A stretch of 64,000 nt of DNA, from NCBI GenBank assembly GCA_028829895.1, contig CM054183.1, positions 17,713,975 to 17,777,974 on the forward strand. The letters are read 5' to 3'. Made by a program: the position numbers and the translations under genes. The stretch comes from Sinotaia quadrata (Eukaryota; Mollusca; Gastropoda; Architaenioglossa; Viviparidae). Positions within the stretch are counted from its first letter, which is position 1; the number at the start of each line of letters is the position of its first letter. The notes beneath the pieces were generated by a model. The model saw nothing but the letters and a program-made list of their open reading frames with translations, searched no databases and was not told the DNA's origin. Positions 35,961 to 49,700 of this stretch are shown here, piece after piece.

Positions 35961-36734
35961 GTAACGTCTGTTGGTCGCCCGTAAATTAACGAATACTACG
36001 AACAACACAACAATTGAGGTCAACCACTTCCGGTAGCTCTTTTAAACCCCCCAGAGGAAGGAATTCTTCATATATAATTAGACAAGGACAAAAGACAGGT
36101 ACAATGACTACAATTAATGAATTTTACACGAAGTGAAGATGATAAGAAATGATGTAAGACAGATGAAAAACTAATAAAATATTTATATAAAGAAAAATAA
36201 ACAATGAAGGAAAAAAACAGTAACCAAATCACAAATGTCGCAGTTACAATTCCACAGCATCATACACCTCCTGTATCTAGATTTAATTCTTTTAAAAAAA
36301 TATTTATAGATGTGAGACTGGGCAAGGTTTTAAGACCTCGACTGATAACGTCACAAAGCATTTTAATCACATTTTCTTTATTATTTTCACTATCCATGCA
36401 ATAATACGTCTTTTGATAGCGTTGCTATACACTTGTGCTTTGTGACGTTATATTCCAGGAATATACATACTTTCTTCAGTAGCATCACTATACATGTGTG
36501 CATACACTATTTTAGTGTTTGGTAGTATTATTAAGTACTTGTACTTTGTGATGTCATATATCAAAACTACTTTGTTAACACTACGGTCACATAAAATGTT
36601 TATTAATTGTGTATGTTTATCTATTATGTATGTTTATTTATTCTATCATCACACTCTGAGCCTTTGTATGTTTTTAATAAGATATGAGAAATAATTTCCT
36701 CTGGTACCATCTGGCTTCAAATGCTCCGAACACT
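35961..36734. other. Unique AT-rich stretch, nothing seen
   Basis: No supported frame or array. Confidence 0.35.
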
Positions 36735-36890
36735 TTTGTTTGGCAGTGTGTTAGTTTTGTAGAACCATATGAACTTTGGCAGTGTGTTAGTTTTGTAGAA
36801 CCATATGAACTTTGGCAGTGTGTTAGTTTTGTAGAACCATATGAACTTTGGCAGTGTGTTAATTTTATACAACCATATGAACTTTGGTCT
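36735..36890. repeat. 36-bp minisatellite, four copies
   Basis: The unit is TTGGCAGTGTGTTAGTTTTG plus TAGAACCATATGAACT. The period of 36 keeps several frames open. Confidence 0.95.
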
Positions 36891-37065
36891 GCCAATTAAT
36901 GCGTTTATTGTCTGGGGGATTTTCTTTTTCAGTCTGCCAAATGAGTTTTTGTCTGGGAGGAGGGGGAACTCCCATTTATGGTCTGCCAAATGTGTTTTTG
37001 TCTAGGAGGAGAAGGAACTTCCATTTTTGGTTTGCCAAATGCGATTTTGGTCGGGGGGACTCCCA
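36891..37065. repeat. Second array next door: GTCTGCCAAATG repeat, three to four copies
   Basis: The core is GGTCTGCCAAATGTGTTTTT plus GTCTAGGAGGAG. It begins where the 36-bp array ends (TTTGGTCTGCCAA), so the two arrays may share an ancestor unit. Confidence 0.75.
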
Positions 37066-37207
37066 GGCGCGGCCTGTTTCGCATTGTCGGGTGACAACAA
37101 CAAAACTGAGGTCAATGAAGACATCCCCACCACCCCCATTATGGAATTCCTCGAAAGACAGGCAAAACGTTTTATACTATAGTGTCTTCAGGAAATAAAC
37201 GTCTACT

Positions 37208-37345
37208 TCAAACGTTCGTTGATTGCATACAAGAGCATCGGACTGCATGTTAATTTCGTGACGTTACGTTCGTTGTTGCACACAAGAGCATTGAGATTTC
37301 AGCAATGCTGACTGCATGTTAATTTCGTGACTTTACGTTCAGACA
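37208..37345. repeat. Two-copy tandem repeat of about 65 bp
   Basis: ACGTTCGTTG, CAAGAGCAT and GACTGCATGTTAATTTCGTG recur in the same order in both copies. Confidence 0.8.
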
Positions 37346-37424
37346 AGGAAAAACGTAACTTAATCTTTATACCAAACGGAAATAATCCAACATCAACAAA
37401 GATGTAAATCTGACAACACCATTA

Positions 37425-37745
37425 GGCCTATTATTATTTCATTGGAGTAAACAACAAAAACAACACCATTAGGCCTATTATTATTTCATTGGAGTAAACA
37501 ACAAAAACAACACCATTAGGCCTATTATTATTTCATTGGAGTAAACAACAACAACACCATTAGGCCTATTATTATTTCATTGGAGTAAACAACAAAAACA
37601 ACACCATTAGGCCTATTATTATTTCATTGGAGTAAACAACAAAAACAACACCATTAGTCCTATTATTATTTCATTGGAGTAAACAACAACAACACCATTA
37701 GTCCTATTATTATTTCATTGGATTAAACAACAAAAACAACACCAC
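37425..37745. repeat. 44-47-bp minisatellite, seven copies
   Basis: The unit is AACACCATTAGGCCTATTAT plus TATTTCATTGGAGTAAACAACAAAA. The two last copies carry TAGTCC for TAGGCC, and a 3-bp AAA difference gives the two lengths. Confidence 0.95.
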
Positions 37746-37922
37746 ATTACAACGATGGAAACAAGCTATTGAGGGCTTCGCTTTATGACTGATTGCTTCT
37801 TTTGAAAACCAAGAACATCTGTTTGTTTCTCTCTCGCGCGCGCTCATAGTTGTGTATGTTTAGTGTGTCTGTGGTTTGTGCATGTGTCTTTTGTGAGTGT
37901 GTGTCTGTTTCTATCTAGAAGC

Positions 37923-38141
37923 ATGAGCAGTACTGAACTAAACTCTAAGCATGCACCTAAAAACACCCAAAGCCCAGTACGTGACAACTTCGATAACTCT
38001 GTACCCACCCAGGAAGGTAATGCACACACAAGGGCAGACCACTCCCTTTCGTTCAAAGCATTCAAGGCAGAAGTAGAATGTAGATTCAAAGGTGCTTTAT
38101 TAACAAAACACGTGCAGAAGATCTGTCGAACGTGCAATTAA
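37923..38141 (+). CDS. Unclassified open frame of 72 codons
   Basis: The frame MSSTELNSKHAPKNTQSPVR to CRTCN is polar and coding-like, and it is not repetitive. On the other strand the same segment contains TTAATAAAGCACC, so an alternative is the end of an old LTR read in reverse. There is no recognised domain and no splice border on the left. It is listed as a possibility only. Confidence 0.2.
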   Translation: MSSTELNSKHAPKNTQSPVRDNFDNSVPTQEGNAHTRADHSLSFKAFKAEVECRFKGALLTKHVQKICRTCN

Positions 38142-38724
38142 GCATAATAGCATTTCTTAAAAACCGTCACACAGGTGAGAGTCAAACAAAATTTTTGCAT
38201 CAAATCAGACTTTGAAAAGAAAAACAACCGGTACTCGGCATTACGGATCTGAGGCCTTCATGTTGATCACATTGAAACGTGACTGTATCAAGGAAGAAAG
38301 TATTTGTATGAGTTCGGTTTTACACAAGATATTATTTTATTTGCACATTAAAGGATTAAAAAAATAATAATAATAAACTGTATTAGGTAGTTTTTTAGTT
38401 TGTCCACCAAATACATTTATTAAATCTCCAATAGAAAGTTTCCTTTTTTCATTCCGCAATGTTCAATTGCTTGTTGACATTTAAAATTACCGGTTGACAG
38501 AACGTGCCGGCACGATTTGCAATAGTATGACTGGAAGCGGTATGTTGGACTAGTGTGAAAACGAGTTTTTAACCAATCAAAAAGCAGTATAACTGTAATG
38601 ACGTCATCTATCAGTCAAATAAATAAAACATATAATTTATATCATTAAAAAATGTCCACGCGTTTTGTATAGGTATTTCTAGTCCCATCTCAGCTCTGTC
38701 CTTTCATGCATTGAAAAATTATAT
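38142..38724. other. Unique stretch, nothing seen
   Basis: No supported frame; AT-rich, with one GC-richer patch near 38490-38530. Confidence 0.35.
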
Positions 38725-38925
38725 TTAATTACCCCGTCCTGACAACTTAAGTGATATTATATTTAATTACCCCGTCATGACAACATAAGTGATATTATAT
38801 TTAATTACCTCTTCCTGACAACATAAGTAATATTATATTTAATTACCTCTTCCCGACAACATAAGTGATATTATATTTAATAACCCCACGTCCTGACAAC
38901 ATAAATAATTAATATTATATTTTAA
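38725..38925. repeat. 38-bp tandem repeat, five copies
   Basis: The unit is GATATTATATTTAATTACCC plus CGTCCTGACAACATAAGT. Confidence 0.9.
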
Positions 38926-40439
38926 AACACATATGGAGTCCTCCAAAAATTATATCAACCTTCGCAACGAAATTTCTCACTTCCTTTCACTCGTCACAAT
39001 CCACCATACCTGACTGTCTTCCCGCCCCTTCTGAAAGTTATGTGATTTGCTTGAAGGTCAGCATCACCACCACCACCACCACTAGGTACATTACAACAAT
39101 GAAATTCAAAATCAAGTTGTTTAGCTGAATAAAATAAGCATGTTGTGGTATTATATTTTACAAGAAACAATTACACATTAAAATAATTTCTGTTGTCATT
39201 TACTGAATACAATGAGCACGTTTGATGTTTATTGCCATCATAAAGAATCTGTGTCCCTCTTGCTTTGGTGTTCATCACTATCACAAAGAATCTGTGCCTC
39301 TTGCTGTGGTGGTGGTTATCACTATTGAAAAAACCCCACGTGCCTTTTGTTGTGTTGTTTATTCATCATCAATCCAATATTAACAACACCTTCACGTTTG
39401 CATATACAAAATAAATATAAAAACAAAACTGAAAAGATAGATCAGTATTAGTACAAACACCACTATAAATCACCTTTACCAGAAGCATGTTTAATAGAAT
39501 GGACCAAATTTAATTATATTAATGGACCTAATTTAATTGTATTAATGGACCTAATTTAATTACATTTTAGCAAATATTTTAATGATACATTTTGATGTTG
39601 GTAGTGTCTCTTGAAAGCAGTGGATTTCAATGAAACGCACAGATGGAATTGTTAACTGGAAATGACTGGCATTGCCGTTCAATATTGATTTACAAAAACC
39701 ATGTTTAATATTTTTACTATGGAACAGATTATGATGAAATGGCCAAGTTGTGTGTTATAAGGTTCAGTATTACTGAAGTTCAGATAGAGGTGGTACTCTG
39801 TCTACTCTGAGTGGATGCTGCCTAAAAATGTACTTATTTTGCAAGTTAAGCAAGATTTTATAAAGAGCAAACAACTCCAGTTACAACTTAAATGTAATTG
39901 TACTCAGATCACAGTTTGATGTTACTCTTGCTCTTAAGTTGTGGAACAACAAGCTGAGCTCCCTGTTAAATAAATGAACTCTAGTGAATGTTATTCATAT
40001 GTGAATTTCTCAGATAGACTATGAAAAGCTTTAGACAGCAACAGAACAGTTTCACTGTTCTATTAAAAGAAGTGGAAATATTATTTCACTGAGTAATATT
40101 GTAAAACCATAACACACACACACACAAAATCTTCAAAGGAATGACTTCTTTGTTTTACTAACAGATACAGAAACATAAATACTGTATTTAAATTCAATGA
40201 TTTCAATAAATATTTCATCAACAATAACAAATAAATTTATATGAATAAATATCCTAAAAAATGTTTTTTCATATGTCATTGCAAATGATTTTAAAATGCA
40301 ATAAAAAGAACAAAATTCAGTTACAAAGACTTCAGTTCAACAACCTGTAACTAAAAGCCAATTTTTTAAGATATAAGAAAAAGATGAGAACCCAGTCAAA
40401 GAGACAATACAAAAAAGACCAGAGCCCTAACATGAAGAC
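38926..40439. other. Region 3' of CENPQ, nothing seen
   Basis: Very AT-rich unique DNA with minor short duplications (AATGGACCTAATTTAATT near 39500-39560; TCACTATC...GAATCTGTG near 39230-39300). Confidence 0.4.
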
Positions 40440-40675
40440 CACATCAACTTTGCATAGTTTATTAATTTAAGTAAAAATATAAAAATTCTTGAAGCTTGAA
40501 AAATGTAATAACTTTATGACGTACTAGGCTTAAACCAATGTATAGGTCCATAGAACATTCATGGACTGTTTACTGACAGAGGGCTCTGAAATAACTGTTG
40601 TGATATAGCTGAAATTCAGATACAGCACTCATGGCCGATGGATCAAATACTATTCACAGTTCACATTCAAATGGA
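40440..40675 (-). terminator. CENPQ: Probable CENPQ 3' UTR with poly(A) signal
   Basis: The first AATAAA after the stop, on the minus strand, is at 40463-40458, giving a 3' UTR of about 230 nt. This is inferred from the signal only. Confidence 0.45.
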
Positions 40676-40741
40676 TTAGGTAACACTGTTGAATGTTAAA
40701 TGTAGCTCATTCTCAAAGGGCTCAAGCAAGAAAGGATGGTG
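40676..40741 (-). CDS. CENPQ: CENPQ exon 7 (C-terminus and stop)
   Basis: The acceptor is TTTTTCCTTGACAG. The exon encodes 21 residues (HHPFLLEPFENELHLTFNSV, then T) and ends in TAA. The His-Pro-Leu-like motif recalls the HPLL segment of CENP-Q relatives. Confidence 0.7.
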   Translation of the reverse strand, partial: HHPFLLEPFENELHLTFNSVT

Positions 40742-43700
40742 CTGTCAAGGAAAAACAAAACAAAAAAAGGAACAGTAAACAAACAACTAAAAAAGCACTG
40801 ACAAAAATTTTCATTAAAAAATTTCAATTAAAACAATAAATTTACTGACAAAATTTTCATTAAAAATTTCAAAACAAAACAAAACAAAAAAAAAGGAACA
40901 GTAAACAAACAACTAAATAAGCACTGACAAAAATTTTCAATTAAAACAATAAATTTTTATTAAGCAATGAAAAATTAAAAATATTGACTTGAAGAATATT
41001 CTACTGAAATGTTTTCTCTTTAAAAGCAAGAGCACTTGGCACTGTAGATTGTACAACTACCTACTATAATTTAGAGTTAAAATTTTAATTTATCTTGGCT
41101 TTTCGAGAGAGAGAGAGAAAGAATGTATGTATGTATGCACATTATTTATTTTTCCCTTTTTAAAAACAAAATATAAACCTATTTTCTAGAAATCCTGGAG
41201 GGATTTAACCAATGTGGAAGTCTTATCAAATTAATTTCAATTTGTATCTTTCACATAATCCAAACTACACAATTACATCTACACTTACTTGAGAAGGGTT
41301 GATGAAAAAGTTTTGAAGTTGGTCCAGTTCTGCTTCTAGTTCTTGAATTTCTCTGAAATTTATTAATTAATCAATAATTACAACAAATTTCAAAAATATT
41401 AAAAAGGAATAATGCTCATTTACATTCCTTAACAACCAAAAGATTTCCAGCATGCAACATTAGACTGAGTGTGGTGGGACAAGAAAGAATTCTGACAGAG
41501 GCAGACAAACATATATAATAAAGATAGGCAAATAGATACCAAGACTGCATTTAGACAGATACGCATTCAGTGACTAGTAGAGAGATTAAGGAACTGTATA
41601 TTCACAGACATACATAAAGACAAAGAGTGCTGGTTATGGATGACTGATGAATGGACTGTATTGTGTACAGATATACATGAAGACACAGACCGGATGGTTA
41701 TGGATGGGCTGTATATGAACAGATTTACATGAAGACAAAGTGTTTGTTGATAAAATGACTGAAAGATACAAGATGGATGGACTGTATGTGCGCAGACATA
41801 TGTGAAGACAAATATGTCAAGGAGGACTTGGGGCTCGTTAGCCATTTATTAATTACTAATTCATTGTCCAGATACTATGTAATAACTGACAAATACTGAA
41901 GTGTGGTGAGGTGTGCAGTCTGTTAATTTAATTTTTATTCTATACATTTCTAACCCCTCATCCCACAAAATGGAATGTGTATGGATTAATATACAAAAGG
42001 ACAAAAGCAAAAAAATAACAAATGTACACAAAAATGTTAATGAAATTTACACACAGATTGAGTAGCAAATAGAAATGGACACATTCCTGGAAAAAAACAG
42101 AAAATTTGATTAGCTTTATAAAATTCACAAAGAGTGAGAAGCAAACATAGATCAACATTTAACTCATTCAAATTGTAAACTTTTCGGATGATCAGTTCTC
42201 TCGAATTGCAGCATTTTTGCAAAAGTTTATATAATTTACTGAATCTGATTGTAATTTTATGTTTAATGTTAAATTAAATGAATATATAAATAAATTAGGA
42301 ATACACATATTAATTTATATGCTGCACATGAAAATCATGAGTTGGAAGACAAGAAATTCAGCTCATGAATATATATCACATGACTAATTAGACTGATTAG
42401 GGTTTCGATAATTAAAAAAAATTGGATTATTATCCACAAGTATTAGCAGGATAAGATTTAATATATACATATAAAAATATCAGATACAAAGTAACTAATA
42501 TAGACATTACACAGATTGTAACACAGTGCACAGATTGGTCACCATAACATTACAATCTATTTGTAAGTCAAACCGATCCTTTCTAGACAAAATACTGTAT
42601 TAAAATCCATAGAAATACATAGAATTTTCTCATTTACATTTCAAATAACATTTGTATTTGGTACTACTGCTAATAGTGAAACTAGCTCAATTTGTCTCAT
42701 CTAAAGTTTACCTATTTGCCTTGCAAAACCACACTTGTTCATCTTGAGATATCTAAGAAATTTCCCTAAACTAACTCTAAGTAAAACTATTTTTTTATTT
42801 GGGGTAGGGGTGAGTGAGTGCAAAATTGAGATTTCAGTTACAGGAAGTAACTCAAATTGTAGGCAAATGATTGCTAAAGAATAATATAATTCTCTCTCTC
42901 TCTCTAACTGATAATACTTGTAAGAATTGTATTTTACGTGCAACACACGTCTTTCATGGCATGATGTCAAGAGTATCAGAGGCCATGAAAGTCTTTCACA
43001 GTTCATCAATGAATTAAGCAAACATTTAATTTCCTTACAGTGAAGTAAACACAAGCACTCATGAAATTCCCTAGCAGAATGAAATGCTATAACACATATT
43101 AACATTAATTAGTCATTCTGAGAAATTCCCTAACAGAATGAAATGCTATAACACATATTAAAATTAATTAGTCATTCTGAGAAATTCCTTTAAAAGGTGC
43201 AAACACACAATAAGTAGCAATCCAAGAAGTTCCCTTACAGAAAGAGAAGCAAACACATAGTGACAAACAAATATTCTTTGATATTTCCTTATTGTCTACA
43301 ACAAATTAAGCTTTGTAAGAAATTCCCTGACAGAATGAAATGCAAATGTGCATCAATATATACGCATTCATTAAAAACAGTTTGCAGATGAAAAGACTGA
43401 AGATTTAAAAGTCCTTGTTTAAATATCATGATGCTAAGCAAAACTGAAAAACAAAAGATTAATTCACCTCTGCTGTTTGTCCACAGTTGTAGATAATGAA
43501 GAAAGGCGCCGTTCAAGCCCTTGCTTTGTATCCCTTAACTTTGACTGAAGGAGATTTAAATAAGCAAATGTAAACATTTATGTTAATTCTGCATACTTAC
43601 TTATCACAAAACACAACTGTGTACATATGATGATCACATATTCAAATATTGGAATGCACATACTCTTTCTCTCTCTCTCTTCACTCACATGCATTTACAT

Positions 43701-46700
43701 ATACACACACTAGATTTTTCTAAAGACCATGTCAAGTTTCTCATACTTTCAAACAGTGAACCCTCCACAATAGAAGGGTTATATTTTTGTAAATCAATGT
43801 AAACATATAATTTGTGACTGTTGAGACAAGAATTCAGGGTTTGTGGGAGAACTGAGTTGAGGTTTAGGCATGAAATAGTCCATTTTCAAAAACAATACCA
43901 ACTCAACTGCTTGGATTATGAGTACTTTAATAAAAAAGGAGAATCAGTGACTGATAAGTGTTGATGGTCACTTAATTCTACTTTCTAAATAAAAACAATT
44001 ATACCATGAGTCTTGAAATTGCCAGTCATTGGGATTTAAGAGTTAAGCTAACGGTCCTCTAATTCTACTTTCTACCTGAAAACAATTATACCATGAGGTC
44101 TTGACTTTGCCAGTCACTGGGATTTGAGGCTTAACTGGGAAGGGGAGCTTCTGTGCATCATTTTGATGGCAAATACACCAAGCACTACAACAACAGCAAA
44201 CTTGCCGACATATGCAACTGAGGGGTTGCAAATTAAGAAAATATTTGAAATAGATAAATCATCAATGTGCAAATTTTTGGAAATTTTGAACTTGCGCATA
44301 TGGATGACTTGATAAATTACATATAGATATAAATTCATGCAAACATTAGCAAAAGTAATCAATATAAAAATTGGAAAAATATTTGAGGTATATAATACAC
44401 AAATCATGATCAGCAAAATATAATTACAATGGCACACAGTTAAATGTAATTGTGACACCTCTGGGCACCCTTCACTCGTTATGATTATTTATTAATTAAT
44501 AACACATAACTAATTAAAAGTGATTGAGAATCTTAATTTAAATTTATAATTATTAATAATTTAATCTTAATTTTAATTTATAATTATTAATAATTCTCCC
44601 ACAAGACCAACATGTCTCCCATTTGACAGATAAGGGCATCATTAAACTCTACTCTTACACAATAATAAGATAGACATTTTACTGTTGCATACTGTTTCTG
44701 CAGGTGGAAACGTCATACTAAAGGAGTAATAAAAATCTGTCTTTTATTTATATTTAACAAGGTCCCCAACCCTCTCCCTGCTATTACTCCAACATAAGGT
44801 TTTAATATATGTGCAAGAAGGTTAATAAATTTAACATAAATTTATTAAATCAACAATCACATATAACATATGTGAATATAATCAAAAGAGTGTTGACATT
44901 TACATCACTTCACAACGTTTGATTAAACTTTAGACACTCATTCAGTTTATCCTCGCATAGATATCAGCAGTCAAATTAACATATATATATATAACATATA
45001 TATATAATATCAAGTTCATAGATATAGTTCATCATAGAAATGAGAGTGGAGTTTTAGAGAGATAATATGTAGTCAATGTACATAATCTTTTAAATGATGG
45101 CTAGCTGTAACTAGCGTTTGTTCACAATCACAGTTCACAACAAGTCACTTTCTTTCTTATTAGATGATCATCCAACATACCCTTTCTAGACACATTACAC
45201 AACTGTTCCAAAATCTTTGATGTACTTACAAAGCACACCATGAAGAGTCATCCAGAACTTCACATGCGCTATAGCACATCAAGAGGAATGTTCCTAAATC
45301 TTTGTGTGTGCTACTCAAGCACACCATGAGGAATGTTCAAAAATATCTTCATGAATTCTTGAGACCAACTCAAATTTCCATCATACTGACTCTCGAACAG
45401 AATTCATAAGAATCAACTTACAGTAACAAGTTTACTAATAAGTTTGACAACAATGCTGGATCAACATGATCCAGTAGAGTACAGTAATCACTGCAACCTA
45501 AAGCAGATACAAGGTTACAAAACATCAAAGGCATGCTCCTTTCTGCAAAAGTCAAAGTAATGGAAGCACTAAATTTCAGGCATATTTCATCTCTAAACTC
45601 CTTTCTCTCTTAAACACATTCTCAATTCTCAACTTACTAATTCTAGAACAATATTCGTTAGCCTGATACACATGCAGCATAAGAAATATAGCATCGATCA
45701 AAATTCACAAAATAAGGATTTGTATGCTGAAGAGCCCCTAGCAGACAACAGACAAGCAGGATTTTCGTCCTGTCATAACTGATCATGAAAAAAAAATTGA
45801 AAATGAAAATGAAAGCGGAAGAGCAGGAGATTCGAGGTAAGAGTGGGAGATTCTTCCGCTAAAAGCGGAAGGTAGGCAGGTATGGAATTAATAATAGATT
45901 GCTATGCAATAGGCTTCAGTACAATATTAGCATTATAGTAACAGGTTGGTTACAATCCTGATCCATTTAAAAAAAATAAGGATTGATATAAATATGAATG
46001 AGTAATATAGGACTGTGTTTATAAGCCCTCAGTCTAATAATAATTATCTAATCATATAGTCTTTTAAACCAATATATACCTGAAAACAGCAGTAATCTTT
46101 AACTCTACAATTTTAATTCAATAAATTTAGCATTAAGTGCTACCATTCTTTTACTGCCTCTTACCAGTGTTGAACCAAGGAGATTGTAGTTTTCCTTACT
46201 AGTTGGAGTCTTCAGAAGCTCCATAGCTTTGGCCACTCTGAAGTGACAGCAGAAATGATGATTAAATGTAAAACATCACTATATATGACATCTAGTTTTA
46301 AAAAATCAAACAGAAAAAACATTAAATAAGAAAAAAAGACTTTTTTAAAATATTTTTTTTATAAGAAACTATTACTCTTAATCATGAGTTTAAACATTAG
46401 ATTAAATATGGCACCTTCACACTGTGATTATGGGAAACTACTACGAACTAACATAAATTATGCACTACACTAAGTGAGGGTGATGGTAAATTGAGGTTGA
46501 GGTTTAACTAGCATTAAACATTATTATTTTTTTTATTAATTTCTCTTCAAGCCTTTCTATTTTATGCAATATTTTATTAACAATAAAATATTTATAAAAT
46601 GTATTTTGGGGATGACTCATAAGATAATCTATTTTAATATGTAATGGAATTTTCTCGTAAATCTCTGACATGGTGATACTGAAAATATTATGTACTGATA

Positions 46701-49700
46701 AACTCTAGTTCATACATTTTATTCATCTTTTACTTCTAATCATGAATTATAAACAGAGGAAATTACTAATTTAATAAATATTTCACAGTGGTTCACAGAA
46801 CATTGATATTTAGACTCTTTGATAAAGTTACTTCAAAACAAGACAATATATACTTGGATAGTCTGGCACAAGAAAGGACATCAGAGTGATGTACTTATAA
46901 CAATATAATGCTACAAGGGTGTGTGAAACTTTCTAATATTAAAACAGAATTTTTTCAGTTTAACCAATAATGAGAATAAAAATCATATGAAACACTCATA
47001 GAGTCATAACAATATATTCTGTTCTGAGTTTAATTAAACAATAAAATATTGAGCTAAATTTCTTTCAGTTTCACCATTGATGAGAATTAAAAATTTAATT
47101 GATGTACTCATAACAATATGACGTCCTGAGGTTTCAAGAAACATTTTCTAATGTTAACAAAGTTCTTTTAGTTTTGTCAATGATGAGAATACAAGTTTAG
47201 TTGATGCATTCATAGCAATATGATATTGATCTGAAGCTTTAAGAAACTTTCTAATATTGACAAAGTTCTTTCAGTTTCATCGATGATGAGAATAAAAGTT
47301 CAATGTGAACATAGCTACACTCACTCGTTTCTGGAATCCACTAGAGCATCATGGATGTCTTCATAGATATTTTCAGGTGCCTTGTGCATGAGAAGTCTGC
47401 ATTGTTAACACACACAAATTATCTTAGTACCTATCGTGGTAGTATTAAAAAAATATTTAAATGAAAGCAGTAGAATAATGCATTCTATATGGTTTGTATG
47501 ATACGATAGTGATACTTAAAACAAAAAATGTACCAAATAAATAAATCAGAAATAATATCACAAAATTATTAAATCTTAAAATATAATACGTCACCCAATG
47601 ATATATCACCTGAGCCATATAATGATTTAAATCTTACATTTCAATCCCATTCCTGATTTTAGAAAGCATATTCAAGGCTCTAAATGGATCAATTTAAATA
47701 AAATTAACATACATGTAACATGGTACTTAGCTTATTTAATAATAATATGCAAGTAATAGTAGAGGCATGCAGATTATTTTTAATGCTAAATAATTCACAG
47801 AATAGTAAAATAAGATTAAGAGAGATTTTCGCAAGTTATAACAAGAAAAAGTATTAAAAAGAAATTATTCAGAAAACATTCTTATATTATTGAACAAGTA
47901 AATTAAATAGTATGGATTAAATTATTTTAAGAACACAAAAATCTAATCTTACGTATTTTACTTCTTATTTCAAAGCAAAACAACAGTGCATTTTGTTTGA
48001 AATATAAAACTAAAAAGAACCTATAAAATAATATTTTATCTTCCAGAATTAGAAAAATTGAAGAGTAAAATTGCATTTACTTAGTGGTAATCAGGCTATA
48101 ACAAATATGACTGCTCAGCACAGGTAGAATATTGTTAGACATTGAAATTGCCCTATTAGTATTACTACTATTAAAGGGACAGGTTAAAATAATATTTTGC
48201 ACATTCATGTATTTTGAGGCAGTATATTTTAGTAATCTTCAGACTGCAGATATCTTACAGCATGATACTATCAATGATATCTGATCAAATGAAGAAGAAG
48301 ACTGTTTGAGCACAACATCAGCAAAGCTTTAATGAAAGACAAGAAAAAGAAGCTGTCTGTCTAAAACTGTGTCATCACTGGTATTTAATCAAATGAAGAA
48401 GAAGACTTTGAGCACAACATCAGCAAAGCTTTAATGAAAGACAAGAAAATAAAGCTGTCTGTCTAAAACTGTGTCATCACTGGTATTTAATCAAATGAAG
48501 AAGATTGCATGAGCACACCAAAAAAAAATCTGAATGAAAGACAAGAGAATGAAACTTTACATATTACCCTATACAGTTTGTTTTGCTTTTCATCTGAAAG
48601 AAGGGAAAACCCCCTTTCCCCACATTTATATCTGTTGAAGAGAGATTTTAAAGTAAAACTTGAACCAGCTATTTCCAGATACTGACAAGCCTAAATGTTT
48701 TAACAAGCAGCATCTCAGTCCTATTTTTAAATTTCTGCACTATGCTGCGCTCTGGGTATGTAAAAGTAAGAACATTTGTTTTTCAGTTCAGTAGTTCAAG
48801 TGGTTCAGTTAACAAGATTTTGGATGAGCTACCTCCCATAAAGAATTTCAGTTCTATTTATGAACATAAATACTATTAATATCAGCTGTACACTAAAATT
48901 ATACCAATGAAATAAGAGATTCAGTTAACAAGATTTCCAGTTAAAAAGTGATTCTGTGAAACCAATTGTGACCATTAATTGGCAGTTTTTGTTGAAAAAA
49001 GTCTGATAATTATAAATAATAAAAGAAATATCTGACTGTGCTAAAATACATATTGTGTACTTTGTAAACTCTTAGTAAATATTAACACAATGTTAAAAGA
49101 GTTTACAAAGTACACAATATGTATTTTAACAATAAAAACATTTTAAACTATATTTTCCATCAGATTGCTGATTAATATTATTCTCTTAATTATTTATAGA
49201 TTTTTTTCCCTGTCAGATATACCAGAAAGCAGTAAAAGAAATGTTCAATAATTGTTGTAGATTTAAAAATAACTTTAAAAAATGACCATTTTGTCCTTTG
49301 TGCATATATTACCGTATAGAAGCATCAAAAGTCTGAAGTACAAAGGTTTTTGTTGAATTAGGCACAGGTTTCCATAGAGATCTTACTCTGCTTGCAATTT
49401 TCCTTTTTCTCTTTCCCATTGCTGAGATTGAAATTTTAAAATATATTTATTAATTATCATCAAACAAGTAATATAATGCTTATTAAAGCCTTAAGTAAAT
49501 GCTAAATTTGTTAAGAAATGGAAGTCAATGATAAAGAATAAAGTTACATAATGCAGTCAGATAAAGTTATTGTCGTCTACAGATAAAATTATTGTAAATA
49601 TAATTCTGCTGAATTTCTTTTTTTCAGATATAATATTGTTTATCTTTCAACAGCCTTTCCCCTAGATAATAGGATTCATCCATTATTAAGGTGTGAATAT

